A stretch of DNA of 64,000 nt from Zhongshania aliphaticivorans (GTDB taxonomy: Bacteria > Pseudomonadota > Gammaproteobacteria > Pseudomonadales > Spongiibacteraceae): contig NZ_CACSIK010000001.1 in assembly GCF_902705875.1 (NCBI RefSeq), positions 62,001 through 126,000 of the forward strand. Direction: 5' to 3'. The notes beneath the pieces were generated by a model. That model saw only the letters and a program-made list of their open reading frames with translations, was not told where the DNA came from and ran no database searches. Numbering within the stretch: position 1 is the stretch's first letter; each line of letters starts with the position of its first letter. The position numbers were made by a program, and so were the translations under genes. This document shows positions 37,036 through 44,507 of the stretch, piece by piece.

Positions 37036-37953
37036 TTACTCTTCGCGATTGTTCTGAGCAATAATCTGATGAATTTGCGCCCTTAGCCACTGGTGGGCGG
37101 TGTCATTATTGGCGCTGCGATGCCAGTATAACTGCACCTCAAGAGCAGGTAGTTTCATTGGTAGTGGGAGTATGTGTAGTGGTAAAAAGTCTTGAAAGCG
37201 CAGCGCTAAATGCCGAGGCAGCGTGAGTAATAGATCGGATTCAGCCACAATATGGCTGGCTGAGTAGTAACTTTGCCCGCGTAAAGTAATATTGCGATTC
37301 AAGCCTTTGCGATTGAGAGCCGCATCTTCAATAACACTCCCGCGGCTGCGGCCAGACACCGAAACATGGTGTGCATTCAGGTAGTTTTTCAAACTTAGGC
37401 TATGCTCTGCCAGTGGGTGGTTTTTGCGCATCATGACCCATAAGTCGTCTCTAAATAAAAATTGTTGCTCAATACTGGGGTCGACGGCTTGGGGAATATC
37501 GATGGCCATGGATAGCTCGCCGCTGATTAATTGACGGCTGAGTTGATCTCTTACTAAGCGCTGGCTTTGTAAGCGAATGCCAGGAGCGCTTTTTTGCAGT
37601 TGCGCTAACAGGCTGGGCAGGGCGACGAATTCCATGGGGTCGCCCATACTAATAACAAAACGGCGCTTGGAGGTCGTTGGGTCGAATTCTTGGCCGCGGT
37701 GTAAACTTTCCTGCAGGGTGGTCAGCGAATTACTGATCTCGGCAGCAATGCTGTCTGCTAATGGTGTGGGGGCAATGCTCCGGCCTCGGCGTACAAACAA
37801 GGGGTCGTCAAAGTGCTCCCGCAAGCGTGCCAAGGCGTTACTGACTGCCGGCTGGGTAATGTGTAGTGCTTTGGCTGCCTCGGTAAGGGAGTTGGCGCGA
37901 TATACCGCATCAAAGACTTTAAAGAGATTTAGATCCATATTGTTGTTGGCCAT
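37036..37953 (-). CDS. LysR-type regulator of the acyl-CoA dehydrogenase cluster
   Basis: A LysR-type regulator of about 306 residues. The N-terminal DNA-binding helix reads DLNLFKVFDAVYRANSLTEAAKALHITQPAVSNALARLREH, with FDDPLFVRRGRSIAPTPLA after it, typical of the NodD/LeuO/ToxR-like subgroup. The start is uncertain: MANNNMDLN (used here), MDLN or ten codons earlier. It is divergent from the acyl-CoA dehydrogenase gene, with only about 100 bases between, so it very likely controls that operon. Confidence 0.85.
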   Translation of the reverse strand: MANNNMDLNLFKVFDAVYRANSLTEAAKALHITQPAVSNALARLREHFDDPLFVRRGRSIAPTPLADSIAAEISNSLTTLQESLHRGQEFDPTTSKRRFVISMGDPMEFVALPSLLAQLQKSAPGIRLQSQRLVRDQLSRQLISGELSMAIDIPQAVDPSIEQQFLFRDDLWVMMRKNHPLAEHSLSLKNYLNAHHVSVSGRSRGSVIEDAALNRKGLNRNITLRGQSYYSASHIVAESDLLLTLPRHLALRFQDFLPLHILPLPMKLPALEVQLYWHRSANNDTAHQWLRAQIHQIIAQNNREE

Positions 37954-38052
37954 AAAGCATTCACAGAAATGATGATATAACATTTTTATAATAAATTAGA
38001 CTGATATATAAACACGTCGTATGTTTAACATAATAATTGAGGAGAGTACGTC

Positions 38053-39273
38053 ATGGATTTTAATCACAGCCCCCGTTGCCAAGAATTAATTGATCAAGTC
38101 CGCGCTTTTATCCGCGAGCGAATAGAGCCGGTAGAGGCCGAATTATTGCCGGCGATGCTTGCTGGCTCCGCTGGTGGTGATTGGACCAAGTGGCAAGTCG
38201 ACCCCAAAATAGAAGAGCTCAAAGCCGAGGCTAAAGCACTTGGCCTGTGGAATTTCTTTTTGCATGACGATGAGCGCGGTGCGGGATTATCTACTCTAGA
38301 GTATGCACCGCTAGCGGAAGAAATGGGCCGCTCGCATCTTGCGCCACAAATTTTTAATTGCAGTGCACCAGACACCGGCAATATGGAAGTGTTGTGGAAG
38401 TACGGCAGCGAAGAGCAAAAACAACAATGGTTGGAGCCTCTGTTAGAAGGAAAAATTCGCTCAGTATTCTTTATGACAGAACCGGATGTTGCGTCCTCTG
38501 ATGCCACCAATATGGAGGCAACAATTGTCGAGGACGGTGACGACTTGGTGATTAACGGTAAAAAATGGTGGTCATCAGGTGTGGGCGACCCCCGTTGCGA
38601 GATCGGTATTTTCATGGGGGTGAGCAACCCCGAAGCTGCTCGTCACAGTCAGCACTCAATGGTGCTTGTACCCATGACCACACCTGGCGTAGTGATCAAG
38701 CGCATGCTGCCTGTATTTAATACCTTTGATGCCCCAGAAGGGCATGGCGAAGTGTGGTTTGAAAATGTGCGAGTCCCAAAAAAGAATATGATTTTGGGTG
38801 CAGGCCGTGGTTTTGAAATTGCCCAAGGTCGGCTTGGGCCCGGCAGAATACACCATTGTATGCGTGCCCTAGGTGCAGCAGAAAAAGGTCTTGAGCTGAT
38901 GATCAAGCGCGGTAATTCACGGGTCGCGTTTGGCAAGCCGCTTATTAAGTTAGGTGGTAACCAAGAGCGTTTAGCAGATTTGCGTATTGCCATTGATCAG
39001 GCACGCTTACTGACACTGTATGCAGCATGGAAAATTGACAATGTGGGTGCCTTGTCGGCGCTGACTGAAATTTCTGCTATTAAAGTAGTGGCGCCAAACG
39101 TACTGCAAAATGTGGTTGATGCGGCCATTCAAATCTACGGTGGCGCTGGTGTGTCTAACGATACGCCGTTAGTGGCCATGTTCGCGATGGCGCGGGCGCT
39201 ACGTTTGGCGGATGGCCCAGATGAAGTGCACAGAGGGCTGATTGCCAGAGTAGAGTTAGCCAAATATAAATAG
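38053..39273 (+). CDS. Acyl-CoA dehydrogenase, ACAD10/11-like
   Basis: A 406-residue FAD-dependent acyl-CoA dehydrogenase. FMTEPDVASSDATNME (about 140) is the flavin/substrate signature. The C-terminal IYGGAGVSNDTPLVAMFAMARALRLADGPDEVH closely resembles the end of ACAD10/11 and of the bacterial dehydrogenase that acts on 4-phosphoacyl-CoA in levulinate catabolism (LvaC). A good GAGGAGAG site precedes the ATG. It heads an operon with an SDR, an APH-like kinase and a histidine phosphatase; the kinase is the other half of the ACAD10/11 pair. Confidence 0.88.
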   Translation: MDFNHSPRCQELIDQVRAFIRERIEPVEAELLPAMLAGSAGGDWTKWQVDPKIEELKAEAKALGLWNFFLHDDERGAGLSTLEYAPLAEEMGRSHLAPQIFNCSAPDTGNMEVLWKYGSEEQKQQWLEPLLEGKIRSVFFMTEPDVASSDATNMEATIVEDGDDLVINGKKWWSSGVGDPRCEIGIFMGVSNPEAARHSQHSMVLVPMTTPGVVIKRMLPVFNTFDAPEGHGEVWFENVRVPKKNMILGAGRGFEIAQGRLGPGRIHHCMRALGAAEKGLELMIKRGNSRVAFGKPLIKLGGNQERLADLRIAIDQARLLTLYAAWKIDNVGALSALTEISAIKVVAPNVLQNVVDAAIQIYGGAGVSNDTPLVAMFAMARALRLADGPDEVHRGLIARVELAKYK

Positions 39274-39332
39274 GTCGTTGCCCACAGGTAGTGGTGTGAC
39301 ATGCAAAACGATCAGACGGGGGCGACGGTTCA

Positions 39333-40148
39333 ATGAGTGCAAAGCGGGTTTTTATCACGGGAGGGGCGTCCGGCTTGGGTCGGGCGTTGGCTAATTGTTT
39401 CGCTGACGCGGGTTATTGGGTATGTATTGGTGATGTGGATGATGGTCGTGGCGCTGAAGCCTTGGCTGAACTGCAAGCTAAAACCACCGCGCATTACTGT
39501 CATTGCGATGTTACTCAAGAGAGTGCCTTGCAAGCTGTGGCGGACTGGCTGCTCAGTGAATGGGGTGGTGTCGATGTGGTTGTGAACAACGCGGGCGTTG
39601 CCTCTGCCGGTGGTATTACTGAATTCCCATTGAGTGACTGGGAATGGATTATGGATATCAATGTGCTTGGGGTGGTGCGGGGCTGTAAAGTTTTCGCCAA
39701 ACTGATGCAGGCGCAGGGCAGTGGCCATTTGGTGAATGTGGCGTCTTTGGCGGGTCTGATTTCGCCGCCCAATATGGCGTCGTATTGTGCGACCAAAGCC
39801 GCGGTGGTGGCAATTTCTGAGGTGCTCACCTTGGAATTGGACCCTGATAATATTGCGGTATCCGTGGTTTGCCCAAGTTTTTTCCGTACTAACCTCGCTG
39901 AGTCGGTACGGGCATCTGATGCCGATTCGCAAGCAGCAGCTCAGCGCTTGGTGAACAAAGCCAAGCTCGGTGCCGATGAAATTGCCAGTCGCGTGTTTGC
40001 CTCTATTGAAAAGGGCGAATTTTATATTTTACCGCACCCCGAAGGCCGCAATATTTGGCGCTTAAAGCGTTGGTTACCGTTTACCCATTTCCGCGCCTTG
40101 ATGCTAAAACAAGCCCGCCGCATGATGAGTAAGCACGATGTCAGATAA
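39333..40148 (+). CDS. Short-chain dehydrogenase/reductase
   Basis: A 271-residue Rossmann oxidoreductase. Cofactor loop TGGASGLG (residues 9-16), NNAG at about 87, and the catalytic Ser, Tyr and Lys in VNVASLAGLISPPNMASYCATKAAV. The last eleven bases overlap the kinase gene in another frame, so translation is probably coupled. It likely oxidises or reduces a hydroxyl/keto group of an intermediate of this cluster. It is the first of two SDR genes in the series. Confidence 0.87.
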   Translation: MSAKRVFITGGASGLGRALANCFADAGYWVCIGDVDDGRGAEALAELQAKTTAHYCHCDVTQESALQAVADWLLSEWGGVDVVVNNAGVASAGGITEFPLSDWEWIMDINVLGVVRGCKVFAKLMQAQGSGHLVNVASLAGLISPPNMASYCATKAAVVAISEVLTLELDPDNIAVSVVCPSFFRTNLAESVRASDADSQAAAQRLVNKAKLGADEIASRVFASIEKGEFYILPHPEGRNIWRLKRWLPFTHFRALMLKQARRMMSKHDVR

Positions 40149-41211
40149 TAGCAAGCTAGTTGATGTTGCTGGTGGCGTGCGTCGGGGTGAAGAGCTGGAT
40201 ATTGCCGCAGTAGATGCATGGCTAAAACCGCGGATTGATGGTTTGGCCGGTGACCCAGTGGTCACCCAGTATAGTGGCGGTGCCTCGAACTGGACTTACC
40301 GTTTGGCGTACCCAACTCACGACCTCATTTTGCGACGACCACCAAAGGGCACCAAAGCCAAGTCGGCCCATGACATGGGGCGGGAATATAAAGTGCAGGC
40401 AGCGCTGGCGCCGGTTTTTCCCTTTGTGCCGGAGATGTTGGCGTTCTGTGAAGACCAGTCGGTAATCGACTGCGATTTTTATGTGATGCGCCGTATTTCC
40501 GGTTTAATCCCGCGGGCAAATATGCCCAAAGGTTTATCCCTAAGTGCTGAGCAGACGCGGGATTTGTGTTTATCGGTGGTCGACAAGCTCGTCGCGTTAC
40601 ACCAAGTAGATTATGGGCTTGCGGGCTTGGCGTCGTTGGGTAAAGGCGAAGGTTATTGCGAGCGACAAGTGCGGGGCTGGAGTGGGCGTTACCAAAAGTC
40701 GAAGACGTGGAACGTGCCCAGCTTTAAAAAAGTGATGGCTTGGTTGGCAGAAAATACCCCCGGCGATGTCCGAACTTGCGTCATTCACAATGATTTCCGT
40801 TTTGATAATGTCGTGCTCAATCCAGAGCAGCCGTCAGAGGTGCTTGGCATTCTCGATTGGGAGATGGCAACCCTCGGTGATCCCTTAATGGATTTAGGCA
40901 GTGCTCTTGCCTACTGGGTGCAAGCCGACGACGATAAAGTAATGCGCGCCACTCGGCGTCAACCCACCCATCTGCCGGGTATGTTAAGCCGCGACGAAGT
41001 AGTGGCTTACTACTGCGAAAAAATGGACCTGAGTATCGATAAATGGCCTTTCTACGAAGTGTTTGGCTTGTTCCGCTTGGCGGTGATAATTCAGCAAATC
41101 TACTATCGCTATCATCATAAGCAAACCGACAACCCTGCATTTAAAAATATGTGGTTGGTGGTTTGGTATTTAGATCGTCGCTGCCAGCGAATTATTCGGA
41201 GGCAGAGATAG
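40138..41211 (+). CDS. APH-like phosphotransferase (ACAD10/11 kinase-type)
   Basis: A 357-residue aminoglycoside phosphotransferase-fold kinase. Nucleotide region SGGASNWTYRLAYPTHDLILRRPP at about 42-65; catalytic loop VIHNDFRFDNVVLN (about 215, HxDxxxxN); metal-binding DWEMATLGDPLMDLGSALAYWV. This kinase type, fused to or beside an ACAD, phosphorylates 4-hydroxyacyl-CoA in human ACAD10/11 and bacterial LvaA. It is therefore a candidate hydroxyacyl-CoA kinase, not an antibiotic-resistance enzyme. The stop TAG overlaps the GTG of the next gene. Confidence 0.87.
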   Translation: MSDNSKLVDVAGGVRRGEELDIAAVDAWLKPRIDGLAGDPVVTQYSGGASNWTYRLAYPTHDLILRRPPKGTKAKSAHDMGREYKVQAALAPVFPFVPEMLAFCEDQSVIDCDFYVMRRISGLIPRANMPKGLSLSAEQTRDLCLSVVDKLVALHQVDYGLAGLASLGKGEGYCERQVRGWSGRYQKSKTWNVPSFKKVMAWLAENTPGDVRTCVIHNDFRFDNVVLNPEQPSEVLGILDWEMATLGDPLMDLGSALAYWVQADDDKVMRATRRQPTHLPGMLSRDEVVAYYCEKMDLSIDKWPFYEVFGLFRLAVIIQQIYYRYHHKQTDNPAFKNMWLVVWYLDRRCQRIIRRQR

Positions 41212-41903
41212 TGCCAGCACTGTATTTAATTCGTCATGGTCAAGCGTCCTTCGATGCCGAAGATTACGACCAGCTTTCAGAATTGGGTATACGTCAGTCT
41301 GCTCATCTTGGGGAGGCTTTCGCGGCACGGGGGGTGATACCAAATAGCGTAATTTGCGGCGGTATGCGACGCCACCGACAAACGGCTGAGCAATGTATGG
41401 CGGCATTAAACTTGTCGTCAGATGATGTGCCCTGGCAGGAAGCGCGAGACTGGGACGAATATGACCATCAGGGCTTGATAGATGCGTATACGGCACTACC
41501 GGGCAAGGCAGATGCCTTGATAGCTGACATGGCGGGGGACAATCCGCGTGCGGGTTTTCAGCGTCATTTTGCCATGGCAATGACGCGCTGGGTGAATGGC
41601 GACCATAATGCTGATTACCCAGAGACATGGGATAAGTTTTGTCAGCGAGTTGAGCGCGGCCTATTGTCGGCAGCAGAGGGGCGCAAAGGCAACGTCTTTG
41701 TTTTTACCTCGGGTGGCGCGATCTCTGTGGTGTGCCGCAAATTACTGGGTTTAAGCAATGACATGACTGCCCAGTTAAGTTGGCAATTGGCCAATGCGGC
41801 CTACAGTAAAGTTATTGCTGGTTCAGCGGGATTGAATTTAGCAAGTGTCAATGAGCACAGCCATTTTGATGGCCACCACCGAAAATTACTCAGCCACCGT
41901 TAA
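41211..41903 (+). CDS. Histidine phosphatase family protein
   Basis: A 230-residue phosphoglycerate mutase-like phosphatase. It starts PALYLIRHGQASFD (RHG catalytic histidine near residue 9) and has RRHRQTAEQCM and a late FTSGGAISVVC with the second-site residue context. I chose the GTG at 41211, which overlaps the kinase stop codon and follows CGGAGG; an earlier in-frame ATG would lie 60 bases inside the kinase gene. Together with the kinase it might remove phosphate from an intermediate or side product, which is a guess. Confidence 0.82.
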   Translation: MPALYLIRHGQASFDAEDYDQLSELGIRQSAHLGEAFAARGVIPNSVICGGMRRHRQTAEQCMAALNLSSDDVPWQEARDWDEYDHQGLIDAYTALPGKADALIADMAGDNPRAGFQRHFAMAMTRWVNGDHNADYPETWDKFCQRVERGLLSAAEGRKGNVFVFTSGGAISVVCRKLLGLSNDMTAQLSWQLANAAYSKVIAGSAGLNLASVNEHSHFDGHHRKLLSHR

Positions 41904-41975
41904 CTAATTTGTCTGGTTAGCTTTGGTCTCTTGACTGAAGTGGGCCTGGCTTTTATGTTTTTGAAAGGAATAAAA

Positions 41976-42722
41976 ATGCGTAAGAATATTTTGATTACGG
42001 GTGCCAGCTCCGGCTTGGGCGAAGGCATGGCAAGAGAGTTTGCCGCCAAAGGGTGTAATCTCGCCCTGTGCGCGCGACGTTTGCAGCCAATGCTAGAGTT
42101 AAAGGCAGAATTGGAAGCGGCGCACCCCAATATCAGTGTGTATATTCGTGAATTAGACGTGTGTAATTATCCGCAAGTTTTTGAGGTGTTTAAGGCCTTT
42201 AAAGAAGATATGGGTAGTTTGGACCGCGTGATTGTTAATGCCGGCATGGGAAAAGGCGCCTCTTTAGGCACAGGATATTTTGAGGCAAATAGACAGACCG
42301 CAGAAACCAATTTTGTGGGTGCCTTGGCCCAGTGTGAAGCAGCCTTAGAGATAATGCGAGCGCAAAATAGTGGTCACTTGGTGACGGTATCGTCAATGAG
42401 CGCCTTGCGGGGTAGTGCAAGAGCCTTAAATGTTTATGCCGCGAGTAAGGCTGGTTTGCGTAATATGACCGAAGGTATTCGCGCCGATATGATGAACACG
42501 CCAATAAAGGTGAGCTGCATTTTACCGGGCTTCATTCTTACCCCAATCAACGAGGGAATGAAAAAGGCACCAATGAGAGTCGATTTAGCATCGGGTTGTA
42601 AGTCGCTAGTCAAAGCTATTGAGAAAGAACCCGCAGAAGCTAAAGTGCCTGCTTGGCCTTGGGTTGCGGTTGGCTTGGCAATGAAGATATTTCCTTTGAG
42701 TATTGTGTCTAAAATGACCTGA
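41976..42722 (+). CDS. Short-chain dehydrogenase/reductase
   Basis: A 248-residue SDR. Cofactor loop ITGASSGLGEGMA (residues 7-19), NAGMGKG at about 87, and catalytic VSSMSALRGSARALNVYAASKAGL. The C-terminus is hydrophobic and ends near PLSIVSKMT, so weak membrane association is possible. I chose the ATG at 41976, preceded by AAAGGAAT; the frame is open 15 codons further up. It ends the acyl-CoA dehydrogenase series, 72 bases after the phosphatase gene. Confidence 0.86.
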   Translation: MRKNILITGASSGLGEGMAREFAAKGCNLALCARRLQPMLELKAELEAAHPNISVYIRELDVCNYPQVFEVFKAFKEDMGSLDRVIVNAGMGKGASLGTGYFEANRQTAETNFVGALAQCEAALEIMRAQNSGHLVTVSSMSALRGSARALNVYAASKAGLRNMTEGIRADMMNTPIKVSCILPGFILTPINEGMKKAPMRVDLASGCKSLVKAIEKEPAEAKVPAWPWVAVGLAMKIFPLSIVSKMT

Positions 42723-42964
42723 AGGTGGTTGAGGCCGAGTTGAGTGCATCCGTTAAATTCCACATTTGTGGTTGCGGAAGCTCCCATAGTTTCAAAATGA
42801 TCTCTTATTTCTTCTTATAACTTAGTACTATTCAGAATCTTTTCGACTACCCAAGATATCACTTAATGAAATTAACACTCATGCACATAGCGCCGCTAAT
42901 ACGTCGCGGTGCTTGGCTTTGTTAGCGCCTTGACGATATTTGTATATTATGAAAACATACACAA
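42723..42964. other. Boundary region of the accessory island
   Basis: 242 bases without a gene between the core SDR gene and the BrnT toxin. It contains an imperfect inverted repeat with CGCTAA/TTAGCG arms (42894-42927). An imperfect palindrome around TTTGTATATT and CATACACAAA (42940-42965) just before brnT is a candidate autoregulatory operator of the toxin-antitoxin pair. Confidence 0.45.
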
Positions 42965-43264
42965 ATGCTCAGCCTAAACAAGATAACCGGCTTTGACTGG
43001 GATGATGGAAACTCCAGAAAAAGCGAAGAAAAACATGGGGTTGCTCAGGCTGAGGCCGAGCAGGTGTTTTTTAACGATCCGCTTCTGCTGTTGCTTGACG
43101 ACAAACATAGTCACAAGGAAGTTAGATACCACGCCTACGGCAAAACCAATGATGGCAGAAAATTGCACATCACCTTTACCCTCAGGGAAACCGGCACGCT
43201 CATACGTGTAATTTCCGCCCGGGACATGCACCGGAAGGAGAAAATGATTTATGACAAAGCTTAA
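42965..43264 (+). CDS. brnT: BrnT-family toxin
   Basis: A 99-residue BrnT-type RNase toxin: ITGFDWDDGNSRKSEEKHGVAQAEAEQVFFNDP at the start is the family signature (WD, KHG, EA..VF), and the end RVISARDMHRKEK is typical (the His/Arg tail). Members cut RNA and block translation. It overlaps the antitoxin gene by 14 bases. No ribosome binding site is visible before its ATG. It is the first gene of the A+T-rich accessory region. Confidence 0.85.
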   Translation: MLSLNKITGFDWDDGNSRKSEEKHGVAQAEAEQVFFNDPLLLLLDDKHSHKEVRYHAYGKTNDGRKLHITFTLRETGTLIRVISARDMHRKEKMIYDKA

Positions 43265-43520
43265 GAGAATACCGGACTTTAAATCAGAGCAGGAAGAACG
43301 TGGGTTTTGGGAAAACCATGATTCAAGTGAATACTTGGATTTGAGCAAAGCTAAGCGAGCTATCCTTCCTAACCTGAAGCCCTCAACGAAGACTATCTCA
43401 TTGCGGCTCCCTGAAGGCTTGCTGGATAGCATCAAGGTTGAGGCCAATAAAAGGGACATGCCTTATCAATCTCTCATCAAAGTCTGGCTCGCCAAAGAAG
43501 TTCAAGAAAACCGCCGGTAA
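43251..43520 (+). CDS. brnA: BrnA-family antitoxin
   Basis: An 89-residue antitoxin. The first half, FKSEQEERGFWENHDSSEYLDLSKAKRA, is the toxin-binding BrnA-like region. The second half, TKTISLRLPEGLLDSIKVEANKRDMPYQSLIKVWL, is a ribbon-helix-helix DNA-binding domain that should repress the operon. It overlaps brnT. The CopG-like RHH is intact, so the module looks functional. Confidence 0.85.
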   Translation: MTKLKRIPDFKSEQEERGFWENHDSSEYLDLSKAKRAILPNLKPSTKTISLRLPEGLLDSIKVEANKRDMPYQSLIKVWLAKEVQENRR

Positions 43521-43558
43521 CGATTTGCGTTAAGATCTCAGTCTGCCGGCACGTTAGG

Positions 43559-43757
43559 TGATCTTTACCCGATAAAACGGACACGTTGCTTTTTCATGCT
43601 GCATTTCGCTCATATTCCATTGGTGAGCTATATCCTATTCATGAATGCAGCCGTTTTCGATTGTGCCTGCAGCTTCTTTTACTTGAATCTCGTCAATCAA
43701 GCTTAACGGAATGGCTTTAACTTTAAACTCGTCCGAATACTGCCACGTTTTTCTTGG
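43559..43757 (-). mobile_element. IS3-family insertion sequence remnant
   Basis: A dead IS3-group relic. Its right end (43559-43589) starts TGATCTTTACCCG and continues GGACAC, like the IS3 inverted repeat. Reading the minus strand from about 43757, frame 1 encodes an orfA N-terminus (QYSDEFKVKAIPLSLIDEIQ, then VKEAAGTIE). A deletion then joins it to the orfB C-terminus (NRKRLHS, a TGA stop, then IGYSSPMEYERNAA) ending at 43594. So most of the transposase and the left end are missing. It abuts the group II intron fragment at 43758. Confidence 0.75.
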
Positions 43758-43867
43758 CTTTATGAATTGCGCAATGCTTGGATCAAGCTTCACCATTCTC
43801 AGTGAAACGCCCTGTGCAGATCGGCATGCGGGGGCTGAGGGTTGGAGACCCTCGGTTAACCGATTAT
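43758..43867 (+). mobile_element. Group II intron 3'-end fragment (copy 1, defective domain V)
   Basis: 110 bases matching the last 120 bases of the fuller copy at 44508-44946. It encodes the tail of an intron reverse transcriptase (LYELRNAWIKLHHSQ, stop), then domain V beginning ACGCCCTGTG and domain VI (GGGGGCTGAGGG, GACCCTCGG). About ten bases of the 3' strand of domain V are deleted, so it cannot splice. No 5' domains are attached. It starts where the IS3 remnant ends and stops two bases before the ParE pseudogene. Confidence 0.7.
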
Positions 43868-43869
43868 AT

Positions 43870-44181
43870 TTACGATTTACGAGATAGCCAATAGTCTGGT
43901 TGACGATGACGATGACGATGACGATGAAGATGTGCGATAGCTATAACAAGAATCTCATTATCGAGTTGCTGATAAATAATACCGTAGGGGAATTTAGCAA
44001 TTAGACACCTCCTTGTCCGCTCACTTAGTAATTGGTAGGCGGTGGGGTGAGAAGCGACTCTTGAAATTGCTCGACTCACCTCGGTTTTGAAACGTAAACC
44101 TAAACCTTCTTATTCAGACTGATAATATTCGACAGCATCGTTAAACTCTGATATTGCAACATCAAGGAAAGAAACGTTCAC
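43870..44181 (-). pseudogene. ParE/RelE-family toxin pseudogene
   Basis: A toxin gene reading from a GTG at 44179-44181 that overlaps the antitoxin stop (GTGA). Codons 1-23 give NVSFLDVAISEFNDAVEYYQ and SE, then an in-frame TAA (44110-44112), then EGLGLRFKTEVSRAISRVAS, and later RCLIAKFPYGIIYQQ and LVIAIAH, to a stop at 43870. It is plainly one ParE-like protein split by a nonsense codon. A second lesion is a run of four TGACGA repeats (43901-43924) that inserts a HisArg string before PDYWLSR. Confidence 0.82.
43901..43924. repeat. Hexanucleotide tandem repeat inside the ParE pseudogene
   Basis: Four perfect copies of TGACGA followed by a TGAAGA variant. On the coding strand this gives repeated Arg-His dipeptides within the conserved C-terminal His...PxYW region. 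It looks like replication slippage in a gene no longer under selection. Confidence 0.85.
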
Positions 44182-44396
44182 CGCTTGCCGGTGCCTAATA
44201 CCGATTCAGCGGGAACTTTTTGGATTTTACCTTGCTTAAGTGCATCAAGCCTTGTTTCGGCTTCTTTTGCCCAAATTTTGTCCATCTCTGAATCTGGGTG
44301 ATCTAGGCTGGATAAAAGTTGCTCAGCGATAATTGCTCGCTCCTGAGACGATAACTCAAGTGCCTGATTAATAACTGATTTTGTTGTGTTGTCCAT
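44178..44396 (-). CDS. Addiction-module antitoxin (ParE partner)
   Basis: A 72-residue protein of the addiction-module component family: INQALELSSQERAIIAEQLLSSLDHPDSE, then a helix with IWAKEAETRLDALKQGKIQKVPAE. These small antitoxins pair with RelE/ParE toxins. It is intact, while its overlapping partner toxin is a pseudogene, so it now has no local target. A typical relic left when a toxin has been inactivated. Confidence 0.8.
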   Translation of the reverse strand: MDNTTKSVINQALELSSQERAIIAEQLLSSLDHPDSEMDKIWAKEAETRLDALKQGKIQKVPAESVLGTGKR

Positions 44397-44507
44397 GGTG
44401 TAAGCTCAAAGACGTTTATAACGCGGTAGATAATAGCTTGGGAGGTGCTTTTAGTAAATATAATGCCGCAAACAGCGGAGAGCGTAGCGAATCCACTGCT
44501 TTGACTT

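Noticed and set aside
39330..39932. 200-codon open frame antisense to an SDR gene
   Set aside because: His/Arg/Thr-rich translation, no family, opposite a clear SDR.
40138..41211. Aminoglycoside resistance kinase
   Set aside because: The fold matches APH, but the HNDFRFDN and DWEMATLGDPL stretches and the neighbouring dehydrogenase fit the ACAD10/11 kinase group.
42894..42927. Inverted repeat CGCTAA/TTAGCG that recalls an integron attC site near a toxin-antitoxin cassette
   Set aside because: The required GTTRRRY core is not matched (GTTAGCG) and no integrase or second site is present.
43900..43930. Short tandem repeat that could look like the start of a CRISPR or VNTR array
   Set aside because: Units are six bases without spacers and lie within a pseudogene; simple slippage explains it.
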